Assembly (NCBI RefSeq): GCF_000172175.1
Contig: NZ_ABJL02000007.1
Location: forward strand, 1-64,000
Direction: 5' to 3'
Length of the DNA: 64,000 bases
Source: Bacteroides intestinalis DSM 17393
GTDB taxonomy: Bacteria; Bacteroidota; Bacteroidia; Bacteroidales; Bacteroidaceae
Shown here: positions 54,472 to 62,246 of the stretch, in pieces
Layout of the letters: each line of letters opens with the position of its first letter
How positions within the stretch are numbered: position 1 is the first letter of the stretch
Translations under genes and position numbers: made by a program
The notes under the pieces: model-generated
Database searches by the model: none
Seen by the model: the letters and a program-made list of their open reading frames with translations, nothing else
Told to the model about the DNA's origin: nothing

Positions 54472-54503
54472 TAAGTATCCGGAACTTTGTCTCCGGATAC
54501 TTA
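54472..54503 (+). terminator. hairpin after SusD of PUL 2
   Basis: TAAGTATCCGGA (54472-54483) pairs perfectly with TCCGGATACTTA (54492-54503) over an 8-base loop, followed by the AT-rich TATTATTATATAG. It lies between SusD and the downstream enzyme genes, like the hairpin at 23463-23486 in PUL 1, and probably reduces enzyme expression. Confidence 0.7.
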
Positions 54504-54536
54504 TATTATTATATAGTTTTTTAATGCAATAAGATT

Positions 54537-54920
54537 ATGACAAATAAAGGATATCAAGTAAAGGAATACCATTGCCCGGTAAAAAGATATTGCCAGACTA
54601 TGGATTTAAAAGACAATCCAAAACTAATTAAGGAATACATCAGGTGCCACAGCAAACCTGAAGCCTGGCCGGAAATAAGAGCCGGCATTCGTTCAGTAGG
54701 TATTTTAGAGATGGAAATCTATATATTAGGTTCCCGGTTATTCATGATTATAGAAACACCGCTTGACTTCGATTGGGAAACAGCTATGGACAAGCTTTCT
54801 CATTTACCCAGACAAGCAGAATGGGAAGAGTATGTATCCAAATTTCAGGAGTGTGTACCTACAAGCACCTCTGCAGAGAAATGGAAATTGATGGAGCGAA
54901 TGTTTCATCTATATGAATAG
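54537..54920 (+). CDS. L-rhamnose mutarotase-family protein (possible fucose mutarotase)
   Basis: 127 residues, no signal peptide, cytoplasmic. RhaM fold (dimeric alpha-beta barrel): YHCPVKRYCQTMDLKDNPKL, the conserved HSKPEAWPEI (His and Trp line the site in rhamnose mutarotase), GILEMEIYILGSRLFMIIET, and a tryptophan-rich end. RhaM flips the anomer of L-rhamnose; relatives act on L-fucose. Position between SusD and two GH43 enzymes, in an operon that begins with a fucosidase, favours L-fucose as substrate; that is inference from context. Confidence 0.78.
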   Translation: MTNKGYQVKEYHCPVKRYCQTMDLKDNPKLIKEYIRCHSKPEAWPEIRAGIRSVGILEMEIYILGSRLFMIIETPLDFDWETAMDKLSHLPRQAEWEEYVSKFQECVPTSTSAEKWKLMERMFHLYE

Positions 54921-54993
54921 TAAGAATTCTGATAGAAAAGCTTTACTTTGCTTTTTCTTAAAGTAGGTATAACCTTAAAACGATTATAATATT

Positions 54994-56382
54994 ATGAAGA
55001 AAAGTCTTTTTACCAGTTTAATGTTAGGGATTCTGATTTCAGAGCCACTAACAGCGCAGACAGGAGCAGACAATCCTTTCGGTAACGCTTTGATACCTGA
55101 TATGATTGCAGATGCAAGCATTCAGGAAATAAACGGAACGTTCTATTGTTATGCTACCACTGACGGATATGGTCGGGGATTGGAAACTTCGGGACCGCCT
55201 GTGGTATGGAAATCAAAGGACTTTGTTCATTGGAGCTTTGACGGTACTTATTTCCCTTCTGCCGCGAAAGAAAAGTACTGGGCACCCAGCAAGGCTGTCG
55301 CTGCCAATGGTAAATACTACATTTATCCGACAATAAACGGATATATGTATCCCGCAGTAGCGGATAGTCCGGATGGTCCTTTCAGGCTGGCCCGCGGAAA
55401 AGATGAGTTTCATAAACCTTTCACGACTTCCACCTTATTACAAACAGAAGATCCCGGAGGCATTGATGCTGAGGTGTTTATTGATGACGACGGTCAGGCT
55501 TATGTGTTCTGGGGACGCAGGCATGTGGCTAAACTTAATAAAGACATGATAACGGTGAATTCGGACATTCAAATGATCTCCACTCCCCGCAAAGAATATT
55601 CCGAAGGACCCATTTTCTTTAAAAGACAAGGAATATACTATTATTTATACACCATTGGAGGAGACGAAAAGTATCAGTACGCCTATGTGATGAGCAAGGT
55701 TTCTCCAATGGGGCCGTTTGAATTTCCCAAGCAGGATATCATTTCCACGACTGATTATAAGAAGGGCGTCTTCGGTCCGGGACATGGTTGTGTATTCAGT
55801 CCGGAAGGAACGGATGATTATTATTTCGCTTATCTGGAGTTTGGACGGCGTAGTACAAACCGGCAAACTTATGTAAACCGATTGGAGTTTAATGAAGACG
55901 GCACCATCCGGCCTGTCGAACTTACTCTGGATGGAGTGGGTGCCTTGCGGAAGGTAAAGCGGGAGAAGAAAATAAAGGTAGACACCATTTATGCGTCCAG
56001 TATAGCAGAGCCTTTACACATCAAACCGATGAAGGATACTTTGTGCCGCCGAACAGAATATTTCGTTCCCGCTTTTGCAGCAGACGGGGCCAATGGCTCG
56101 CGGTGGATGGCGGCTGACAGGGATAATGAAAGCTGGATTGTTGCAGATTTGGGAACAACCAGAAAGGTGCGCCGCAGTGAAGTCTACTTTGTGCGTCCCA
56201 CAGCCGGACATGCCTATCTGCTTGAAGGTTCGAACGATGGAAAGGTATGGGAAGCTTGTGGAGGACATGAAGATATAAGAATACAGTCGCCGCATACGGA
56301 TGCACCAGGCAAGAAATACCGGTATCTCAGGATAAAGATATCAGAGGGCGTAAAAGGAATTTGGGAATGGAATATTTACTAA
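54994..56382 (+). CDS. GH43-family enzyme with C-terminal F5/8-type binding domain
   Basis: 462 residues; signal peptide to about 21 (LTAQ). Propeller residues 25-330 with base Asp40 (MIADASI), Asp158 (GIDAEVF) and acid Glu204 (YSEGPIFFK), an apparently complete GH43 triad. Residues about 345-462 look like a discoidin (F5/8 type C, CBM32-like) domain: WMAADRDNESWIVADLG and the ending YLRIKI...GIWEWNIY. Such domains often bind galactose or similar sugars. Subfamily and substrate not resolved. Followed 12 bases later by the next GH43 gene. Confidence 0.85.
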   Translation: MKKSLFTSLMLGILISEPLTAQTGADNPFGNALIPDMIADASIQEINGTFYCYATTDGYGRGLETSGPPVVWKSKDFVHWSFDGTYFPSAAKEKYWAPSKAVAANGKYYIYPTINGYMYPAVADSPDGPFRLARGKDEFHKPFTTSTLLQTEDPGGIDAEVFIDDDGQAYVFWGRRHVAKLNKDMITVNSDIQMISTPRKEYSEGPIFFKRQGIYYYLYTIGGDEKYQYAYVMSKVSPMGPFEFPKQDIISTTDYKKGVFGPGHGCVFSPEGTDDYYFAYLEFGRRSTNRQTYVNRLEFNEDGTIRPVELTLDGVGALRKVKREKKIKVDTIYASSIAEPLHIKPMKDTLCRRTEYFVPAFAADGANGSRWMAADRDNESWIVADLGTTRKVRRSEVYFVRPTAGHAYLLEGSNDGKVWEACGGHEDIRIQSPHTDAPGKKYRYLRIKISEGVKGIWEWNIY

Positions 56383-56394
56383 TAAGAAGTTATT

Positions 56395-57975
56395 ATGAAA
56401 CACCTATTAGCACTCATCTTTTGCGTATATTTTAGCGGCTGCCTGATGGGGCAGCAACAAGCCGAATGGGGGAACTGGAAAAACTGGGGCGACCAGGAAG
56501 ACGGTACCTACCTGAACCCCATCATTCCGTCAGATTATAGCGATATTGATTGTATCCGGGTGGGTGAAGACTATTACGCGATATCCTCCACCTTCCAGTT
56601 CTCTCCGGGAATGACGCTGCTACACTCCAAAGACCTGGTGAACTGGGAAATATGCAGCAATATTATAGATGATCTGATCCAAATAAGTGAATCCCTGAAC
56701 TGGACCCGCATGGACCGCTATGGCCGTGGCGTGTGGGCCGGAACCCTCCGCCATCATAACGGGCGTTTCTATTTATTCTTCGGTACACCCGACGAAGGGT
56801 ACTTCATGACCTCTGCCGCTCACCCCGAAGGTCCGTGGGAACCACTGACACCACTTCTTGCCGAAGCAGGTTGGGACGATTGTACTGCAATGTGGGATGA
56901 CAACGGAAAAGCCTACTTTGTTGGCACCCATTTTGCCGACGGATATAAGACCTATCTCTTTAAGATGGCTGAAGATGGGAAAAGCATTGACCGGAAATCT
57001 GCGGTACTCATCAATTCGGGCAGTGGCAGGGAAGCCAGTAAATTGATTAAGGTGAACGGCTGGTATTATCTGATTTTCAGTGAGCATAAGCCGGGAGTGG
57101 GCCGTTACGTCATGGCAAAGCGTTCCAGGAAGTTAACAGGACCCTATAAAGAAGAAAAACAGTTGGCATTACCCAGTTGTGAAGCTATGGAACCGAATCA
57201 AGGAGGTATTATCCTGGGAAAGGACAATAACTGGTATTTTCTTACCCATCATGGAACAGGGGACTGGAGCGGGCGAATTGTCAGTCTGCTACCCGTTACG
57301 TGGGTAGATGGCTGGCCCATACCGGGTGAAGTGCTTCCCCAGAACATCGGTGCAATGAAATGGAGTGGAAAGATGCCTTTCAAATATATTGAGAAACTAT
57401 CTATCAAGCGTAGTGATGATTTCGACGATGAACGGCTTGCCCCGCAGTGGCAGTGGAACTATCAGCCGAGGAAGGAATACTTTTCACTCACCGAACGTCC
57501 GGGCTGGTTACGCCTGAAAGCTTACCGACCCTTAGAGGCCGATAAACTTCTGAAAGCCGGCAATACACTTACGCAGAGGACTTTCAGAAAGCAGGATAAT
57601 GAGGTCGTGATAAAGATGGATATTTCCAATATGAAAGACGGACAAAAGAACGGGCTTTGCCACTTCTCTTCACAACATTCGGCCATTGGCATAGTAAAAG
57701 AAGAGGGTACCTGCTATCTGGAATATAGAAAGAATGATAACATAACAAGAGGAATCCCCATCCGGTCGCAATATGTATGGCTTAGGACGCAGTGGGGGTT
57801 AGATGGTAAATCCCATTATTATTATAGTCTGGACGGGGATAACTTCCTGCCGTTTGGAGAGCCCTATCAATTGGTATGGGGAAACTATCGGGGTGACCGC
57901 GTAGGCATTTATTGTTTTAATGATAAGGGAGAGGCCGGTTTCGTAGATGTGGATTATTTCCATTACCGATTGTAA
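56395..57975 (+). CDS. GH43 beta-xylosidase/arabinofuranosidase-like enzyme with C-terminal lectin-like domain
   Basis: 526 residues; signal sequence to about 20, with Cys15 in FSGC as a possible lipobox. Propeller residues 35-330: SDYSDIDCIRVG holds the base, DDCTAMWDD near 161 the middle Asp, and Glu213 in GREASKLIKV the acid; here the usual EGP around the acid is replaced by REA. Residues about 335-526 are the concanavalin-like domain shared with the enzyme at 44027. Last gene of PUL 2. No clear terminator follows; the next gene has its own promoter. Confidence 0.87.
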   Translation: MKHLLALIFCVYFSGCLMGQQQAEWGNWKNWGDQEDGTYLNPIIPSDYSDIDCIRVGEDYYAISSTFQFSPGMTLLHSKDLVNWEICSNIIDDLIQISESLNWTRMDRYGRGVWAGTLRHHNGRFYLFFGTPDEGYFMTSAAHPEGPWEPLTPLLAEAGWDDCTAMWDDNGKAYFVGTHFADGYKTYLFKMAEDGKSIDRKSAVLINSGSGREASKLIKVNGWYYLIFSEHKPGVGRYVMAKRSRKLTGPYKEEKQLALPSCEAMEPNQGGIILGKDNNWYFLTHHGTGDWSGRIVSLLPVTWVDGWPIPGEVLPQNIGAMKWSGKMPFKYIEKLSIKRSDDFDDERLAPQWQWNYQPRKEYFSLTERPGWLRLKAYRPLEADKLLKAGNTLTQRTFRKQDNEVVIKMDISNMKDGQKNGLCHFSSQHSAIGIVKEEGTCYLEYRKNDNITRGIPIRSQYVWLRTQWGLDGKSHYYYSLDGDNFLPFGEPYQLVWGNYRGDRVGIYCFNDKGEAGFVDVDYFHYRL

Positions 57976-58007
57976 CCGGAATGTATCATATTTGTTACCG
58001 ATTCTTA

Positions 58008-58058
58008 AATTTGCCGCAAAACGTATGAAACGCCACGTCTCTACTTTTGCGGCAAATT
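58008..58058 (+). promoter_or_regulatory. paired TTGCnGCAA sites around the receptor promoter
   Basis: AATTTGCCGCAAAA (58008-58021) and TTTTGCGGCAAATT (58045-58058) are perfect 14-bp inverted copies, 37 bp centre to centre, and each is itself a palindrome TTTGCnGCAAA. The -7 box TACTTTTG (58042-58049) overlaps the right copy. The RNA would start near 58056, so a regulator bound there would block it. Confidence 0.6.
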
Positions 58059-58079
58059 AATCAACGAATGACAACAGGT

Positions 58080-60896
58080 ATGAAACACATTGTTAAAGTA
58101 TTCACGCTCTTATTCTTATTTCTAACAGTCGGCAGCACAGCAAAAGCCGACGAGAAAGTAAACGTAGTGAAACAGGGCACCGTACGCGGCCGCATCATTG
58201 ATGCCACAAAACAAACCCTTCCGGGTGCCTCCATCTACATCGAGAAACTGCATGCCGGAGTGACGAGCGACGTCAATGGCTTCTACACTTTCCCCAATCT
58301 GGAACCGGGGACGTATACCGTAAAAGTAAGTTATGTGGGCTATTCACCCGTAGAACTGAAAATAACCATTCCCGAAGGACGCACTTTAGAAAAAGACGTA
58401 GTGATGAATGAAGGAGTGGAACTACAGGAAGTAGTGGTAGGCGGCGCCTTTCAGGGACAACGCCGCGCCGTCAATTCGCAGAAGAACAGCCTCGGCATCA
58501 AGAATGTAGTGTCTGCCGACCAGGTAGGCAAGTTCCCCGACTCCAACATAGGTGATGCACTGAAACGCATCTCGGGTATCAACGTACAGTACGACCAGGG
58601 TGAAGCCCGCTTCGGACAAGTACGCGGCACCTCTGCCGACATGAGTTCCGTCACTATCAACGGCAACCGCGTTCCTTCTGCCGAAGGTGATACGCGCAAC
58701 GTGCAACTGGACCTCATCCCGGCAGATATGATACAGACCATCGAAGTGAACAAAGTAGTCACCCCAGATATGGATGCCGACGCCATCGGTGGTTCCATCA
58801 ATCTGATTACGAAGAACTCTCCTTATAAACGCTTCATCAGTGCCACCGCCGGAACAGGCTACAACTGGATTAGCGACAAAGCACAACTGAACCTGGGTTT
58901 CACCTATGGTGACCGCTTCTTCAACGACAAACTGGGACTCATTCTTTCCGCTTCCTATCAGAACTCCCCCTCCGGCTCGGATGACATCGAATTTGTATGG
59001 GACAAGGACGTAGAAACCGGAGAACTTTGCATCACCGACTATCAGGTGCGCCAATACTACGTCACCCGCGAACGCCAAAGCTACTCCGCCGCACTGGACT
59101 GGGACATCAACGAAAACCACAAGCTGACTTTCAAAGGCATCTTCAACAACCGCAACGACTGGGAAAACCGTTACCGCCTCAACGTGAAAGGTATCAATCT
59201 GGAAGAAGACGACAATGGCAACGAATATTGTTCCATCAACAACAAAGGCGCCGTGCGCGTGCAGACCAAAGGCGGCACGCCCGACAACCGCAACGCCCGT
59301 CTGGAACGTCAGCGCACGATGGACTTCACCCTCGGCGGCGAGCACCTCTTCGGCAAACTGGACACGAAGTGGAGCGTCAACTACGCCAAAGCCAGCGAAG
59401 AACGTCCCAACGAACGCTACATCGACTATCAACTGAAGAAACAGAAGTTCACAATGGATTTGAGCGATGAGCGCAAGCCGTTGCTTACTCCGCAGGAAGG
59501 TTCGGCTATGTATCTGAACGACGATTTCAGCCTGAAAGAGGTGACGGAGCAACAGGAAGATATTCAAGAGAAGGACTTCAAGTTCAAGCTCGATTTCAGC
59601 TTGCCGCTCACAAAAGGAAAGTTCGGCAATCATCTGCGCTTCGGAACCAAGGTGGTGCATAAGACTAAAGATAAAGAGATTGATTTCTACGAATACACCC
59701 CGCTGGATGAAGACGGTTTCGACAAAGCCAGTCTGGCGGCTGCCGTAGACCAGAACCGGGACGGATACATGCCGGGCAAGCAATATAAAGCCGGTAGCTT
59801 CATAAGCAAGGAGTATCTGGGAGAACTTGACTTGAACAATGCAAGTCTGTTTGAAAAGAACCAGGTGCAGGAAGAGCTTGCCACCAACTTCAACGCCAAA
59901 GAAACCGTTGCGGCAGGTTATCTGCGTTTCGACCAGAAACTGGGTGAGAAGTGGGACTTGATGCTGGGCCTGCGTCTGGAGAATACACATGTGAAATATT
60001 CGGGTAGCCAGTATGATGCGGACGAAGACAAGACCACCCGCACAGCCTACGAGTCGGACAGTTATCTGAATGTGCTTCCTTCCGTTCTTGTGAAGTATGA
60101 TGTAAACGATGACTTCAAGGTGCGTGCCTCGTTCACCAATACAATTGCACGACCTAAGTATGCGGCCTTGGCACCGAATATTACGATTAAGCGTAGCGAC
60201 AACTCCATCTCTTTGGGTAATCCGGGCCTGAAACCCACCATTTCTTATAACTTCGACCTGAGCGGTGAGTATTACTTCAAGAGCATCGGTCTTGTCAGTG
60301 CCGGTGTCTTCTACAAGAAAATCAATGATTTCATCGTAGACCAGACTATGCGCAACTACAATTACAACGGAACCACGTATACCAAGTTCAGCCAGCCGCG
60401 CAACTCGGGCAACGCCGACCTGCTGGGTGTGGAGGTAGCTTATCAGCGCGACTTCAGTTTCATAGCCCCGGCCTTGAAATGCATCGGCTTCTACGGAACA
60501 TACACTTACTCTTACTCCCGCGTGGATAACTTCAACTTCGAGGGACGTGAGAATGAAAGCGGTCTGCGCCTGCCGGGTTCTCCGGAGCACACGGCCAATG
60601 CTTCGCTCTTCTTTGAGAAATCCGGCGTGAGCCTCCGCCTTTCTTACAACTATGCATCGGCATTTATCGACGAGATGGGAGCGGAGAAGTTCTACGACCG
60701 CTATTACGATGCAGTGAATTATATGGATGCCAACGCCAGCTATACTTTCGGAAAGAAACTGAAAACAACATTCTATGCCGAAGCCACCAATTTGCTGAAC
60801 CAGCCTTTGCGCTACTATCAGGGAACGAAGGAGCGGACGATGCAGAGCGAACATTACGGAGTGAAAGTAAATGCAGGTGTGAAAATTAACTTCTAA
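58080..60896 (+). CDS. TonB-dependent receptor without a SusD partner
   Basis: 938 residues from the ATG at 58080, which opens a clear signal peptide (MKHIVKVFTLLFLFLTVGSTAKA); in-frame starts at 58047 and 58068 lie before or just after the predicted RNA start. Carboxypeptidase-D-like domain (GRIIDATKQTLPGASIYIE), TonB box region LQEVVVGGAF, plug (SNIGDALKRISGINVQYDQG, DADAIGGSINLITK) and a beta-barrel ending VNAGVKINF. It belongs to the classical receptor type rather than SusC. Paired with a secreted metallophosphoesterase gene 310 bases downstream, which suggests a phosphorylated ligand or a product made from one. Confidence 0.93.
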   Translation: MKHIVKVFTLLFLFLTVGSTAKADEKVNVVKQGTVRGRIIDATKQTLPGASIYIEKLHAGVTSDVNGFYTFPNLEPGTYTVKVSYVGYSPVELKITIPEGRTLEKDVVMNEGVELQEVVVGGAFQGQRRAVNSQKNSLGIKNVVSADQVGKFPDSNIGDALKRISGINVQYDQGEARFGQVRGTSADMSSVTINGNRVPSAEGDTRNVQLDLIPADMIQTIEVNKVVTPDMDADAIGGSINLITKNSPYKRFISATAGTGYNWISDKAQLNLGFTYGDRFFNDKLGLILSASYQNSPSGSDDIEFVWDKDVETGELCITDYQVRQYYVTRERQSYSAALDWDINENHKLTFKGIFNNRNDWENRYRLNVKGINLEEDDNGNEYCSINNKGAVRVQTKGGTPDNRNARLERQRTMDFTLGGEHLFGKLDTKWSVNYAKASEERPNERYIDYQLKKQKFTMDLSDERKPLLTPQEGSAMYLNDDFSLKEVTEQQEDIQEKDFKFKLDFSLPLTKGKFGNHLRFGTKVVHKTKDKEIDFYEYTPLDEDGFDKASLAAAVDQNRDGYMPGKQYKAGSFISKEYLGELDLNNASLFEKNQVQEELATNFNAKETVAAGYLRFDQKLGEKWDLMLGLRLENTHVKYSGSQYDADEDKTTRTAYESDSYLNVLPSVLVKYDVNDDFKVRASFTNTIARPKYAALAPNITIKRSDNSISLGNPGLKPTISYNFDLSGEYYFKSIGLVSAGVFYKKINDFIVDQTMRNYNYNGTTYTKFSQPRNSGNADLLGVEVAYQRDFSFIAPALKCIGFYGTYTYSYSRVDNFNFEGRENESGLRLPGSPEHTANASLFFEKSGVSLRLSYNYASAFIDEMGAEKFYDRYYDAVNYMDANASYTFGKKLKTTFYAEATNLLNQPLRYYQGTKERTMQSEHYGVKVNAGVKINF

Positions 60897-60999
60897 TAAA
60901 GTAACTGCACAATATATTGCAGAGATTTGTCAGAATTTATCAATAGCAATACAGCTTTTTATAACATTCTGATTATCAATATCATTAAACCATGCCCTA

Positions 61000-61082
61000 T
61001 TCAGTATACGACTGAACCCTATTAAGTATACGACTGAATGGCATTCAGTATACGAGTGAATTAGGTTCAATATACGACTATT
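61000..61082. repeat. four 22-bp tandem units with the dyad TTCAGTATACGACTGAA
   Basis: Units start at 61000, 61022, 61044 and 61066, exactly 22 bp apart. Unit 1 is a perfect dyad, TTCAGT-ATACG-ACTGAA; the next two differ by one or two bases and the fourth is worn (TTCAATATACGACTATT). The motif differs from the TTAC-N8-GTAA arrays but the period is identical. Located between the receptor and phosphatase genes; the rest of 60897-61206 shows no other structure. Confidence 0.85.
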
Positions 61083-61206
61083 ATAGGAGGACACATCATT
61101 TGTAAACAATATACACCACTACTCTGCTTTTTCAGTTCATAACCGCAACAGAAAGGAAACAAATTAATTCCGCCAACAAATTAATAACAATCAAATCAAT
61201 ATAATA

Positions 61207-62139
61207 ATGAAAAAAGTATTCTTTCTCCTTTTAGTTGTCCTCCTCAGCAACTGGGCAACCGCACAGATAACGGATTATTCCATCTTCGACAAGAAATTCA
61301 ACTTCTACGTTGCCAACGACCTGGGCCGTAACGGTTATTACGACCAGAAGCCCATAGCCGAATTGATGGGAACCATGGCCGAAGAAGTCGGTCCCGAGTT
61401 CGTAGTCGCCACCGGAGACATCCACCATTTTGAAGGCGTGCGCAGCGTGAACGACCCTCTGTGGATGACCAACTACGAACTCATCTACTCCCACCCGGAA
61501 CTGATGATTGACTGGTTTCCCGTACTTGGCAACCACGAATACCGCGGCAACACGCAAGCAGTAATGGACTACACCAACATCAGCCGCCGCTGGACCATGC
61601 CCGCCCGCTACTATACAAAAGCATTTGAGGACAAAGGAATCACTATCCGTATCGTCTGGATAGACACAGCCCCCATGATGGACAAATACCGCAATGACTC
61701 CGCCACCTATCCCGACGCTTGCAAACAAGACTTGCAAAAACAACTCGCCTGGATTGATTCAGTGCTGGCCAATGCCAAAGAAGACTGGATTATCGTAGCC
61801 GGACACCACCCCATCTACGCCGAAACTCCGAAGGACGATAGCGAACGCCTGGATATGCAGAAGCGACTCGATCCGATACTCCGTAAGCACAAAGTAGACA
61901 TGTATATCTGCGGGCACATTCATAACTTCCAGCATATCCGCAAGGCGGGAAGCAATATCGATTACGTTGTCAACTCAGCCGGTTCGCTTGCCCGCAAGGT
62001 GAAACCGACAGAAGGAACCGTATTCTGCAGTCCTGAACCGGGTTTTTCCATAATATCTGCGGACAAAAAAACGCTAACACTACGAATGATCGATAAAAAA
62101 GGGAACATACTGCATACCGTAACACGCAACTCACAGTAA
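61207..62139 (+). CDS. secreted metallophosphoesterase (purple acid phosphatase-like)
   Basis: 310 residues; signal peptide to about 19 (ATAQ). Calcineurin-like fold with the metal-binding series in order: NDLGRNG near 37 (usual form GDxG), GDIHH near 73, GNHE near 110, GHHP near 200 and GHIHN near 238. Similar to tartrate-resistant/purple acid phosphatases. Releases phosphate from an organic ester in the periplasm or outside. Likely works with the receptor encoded upstream. Ends before a strong two-way terminator. Confidence 0.9.
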   Translation: MKKVFFLLLVVLLSNWATAQITDYSIFDKKFNFYVANDLGRNGYYDQKPIAELMGTMAEEVGPEFVVATGDIHHFEGVRSVNDPLWMTNYELIYSHPELMIDWFPVLGNHEYRGNTQAVMDYTNISRRWTMPARYYTKAFEDKGITIRIVWIDTAPMMDKYRNDSATYPDACKQDLQKQLAWIDSVLANAKEDWIIVAGHHPIYAETPKDDSERLDMQKRLDPILRKHKVDMYICGHIHNFQHIRKAGSNIDYVVNSAGSLARKVKPTEGTVFCSPEPGFSIISADKKTLTLRMIDKKGNILHTVTRNSQ

Positions 62140-62150
62140 GCTTTTCACAA

Positions 62151-62212
62151 AAATAAGAGGGTGTTTACTCCTTGCTCATTAACCAGGCAATTGAGTAAAC
62201 ACCCTCTTATTT
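62151..62212. terminator. bidirectional terminator, 20-bp perfect stem
   Basis: AAATAAGAGGGTGTTTACTC (62151-62170) pairs completely with its complement at 62193-62212; A-rich start and T-rich end make it work for both convergent genes (the phosphatase and the LruC-domain protein). Confidence 0.92.
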
Positions 62213-62246
62213 ATCTTTTCCTTTTTACTTCTCCAATGAGAAAATA

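Noticed and set aside
58422..60854. 810-codon open frame antisense to the TonB-dependent receptor
   Set aside because: The opposite strand encodes a clear receptor with all domains; the antisense frame is a codon-bias shadow without recognisable domains or start signals.
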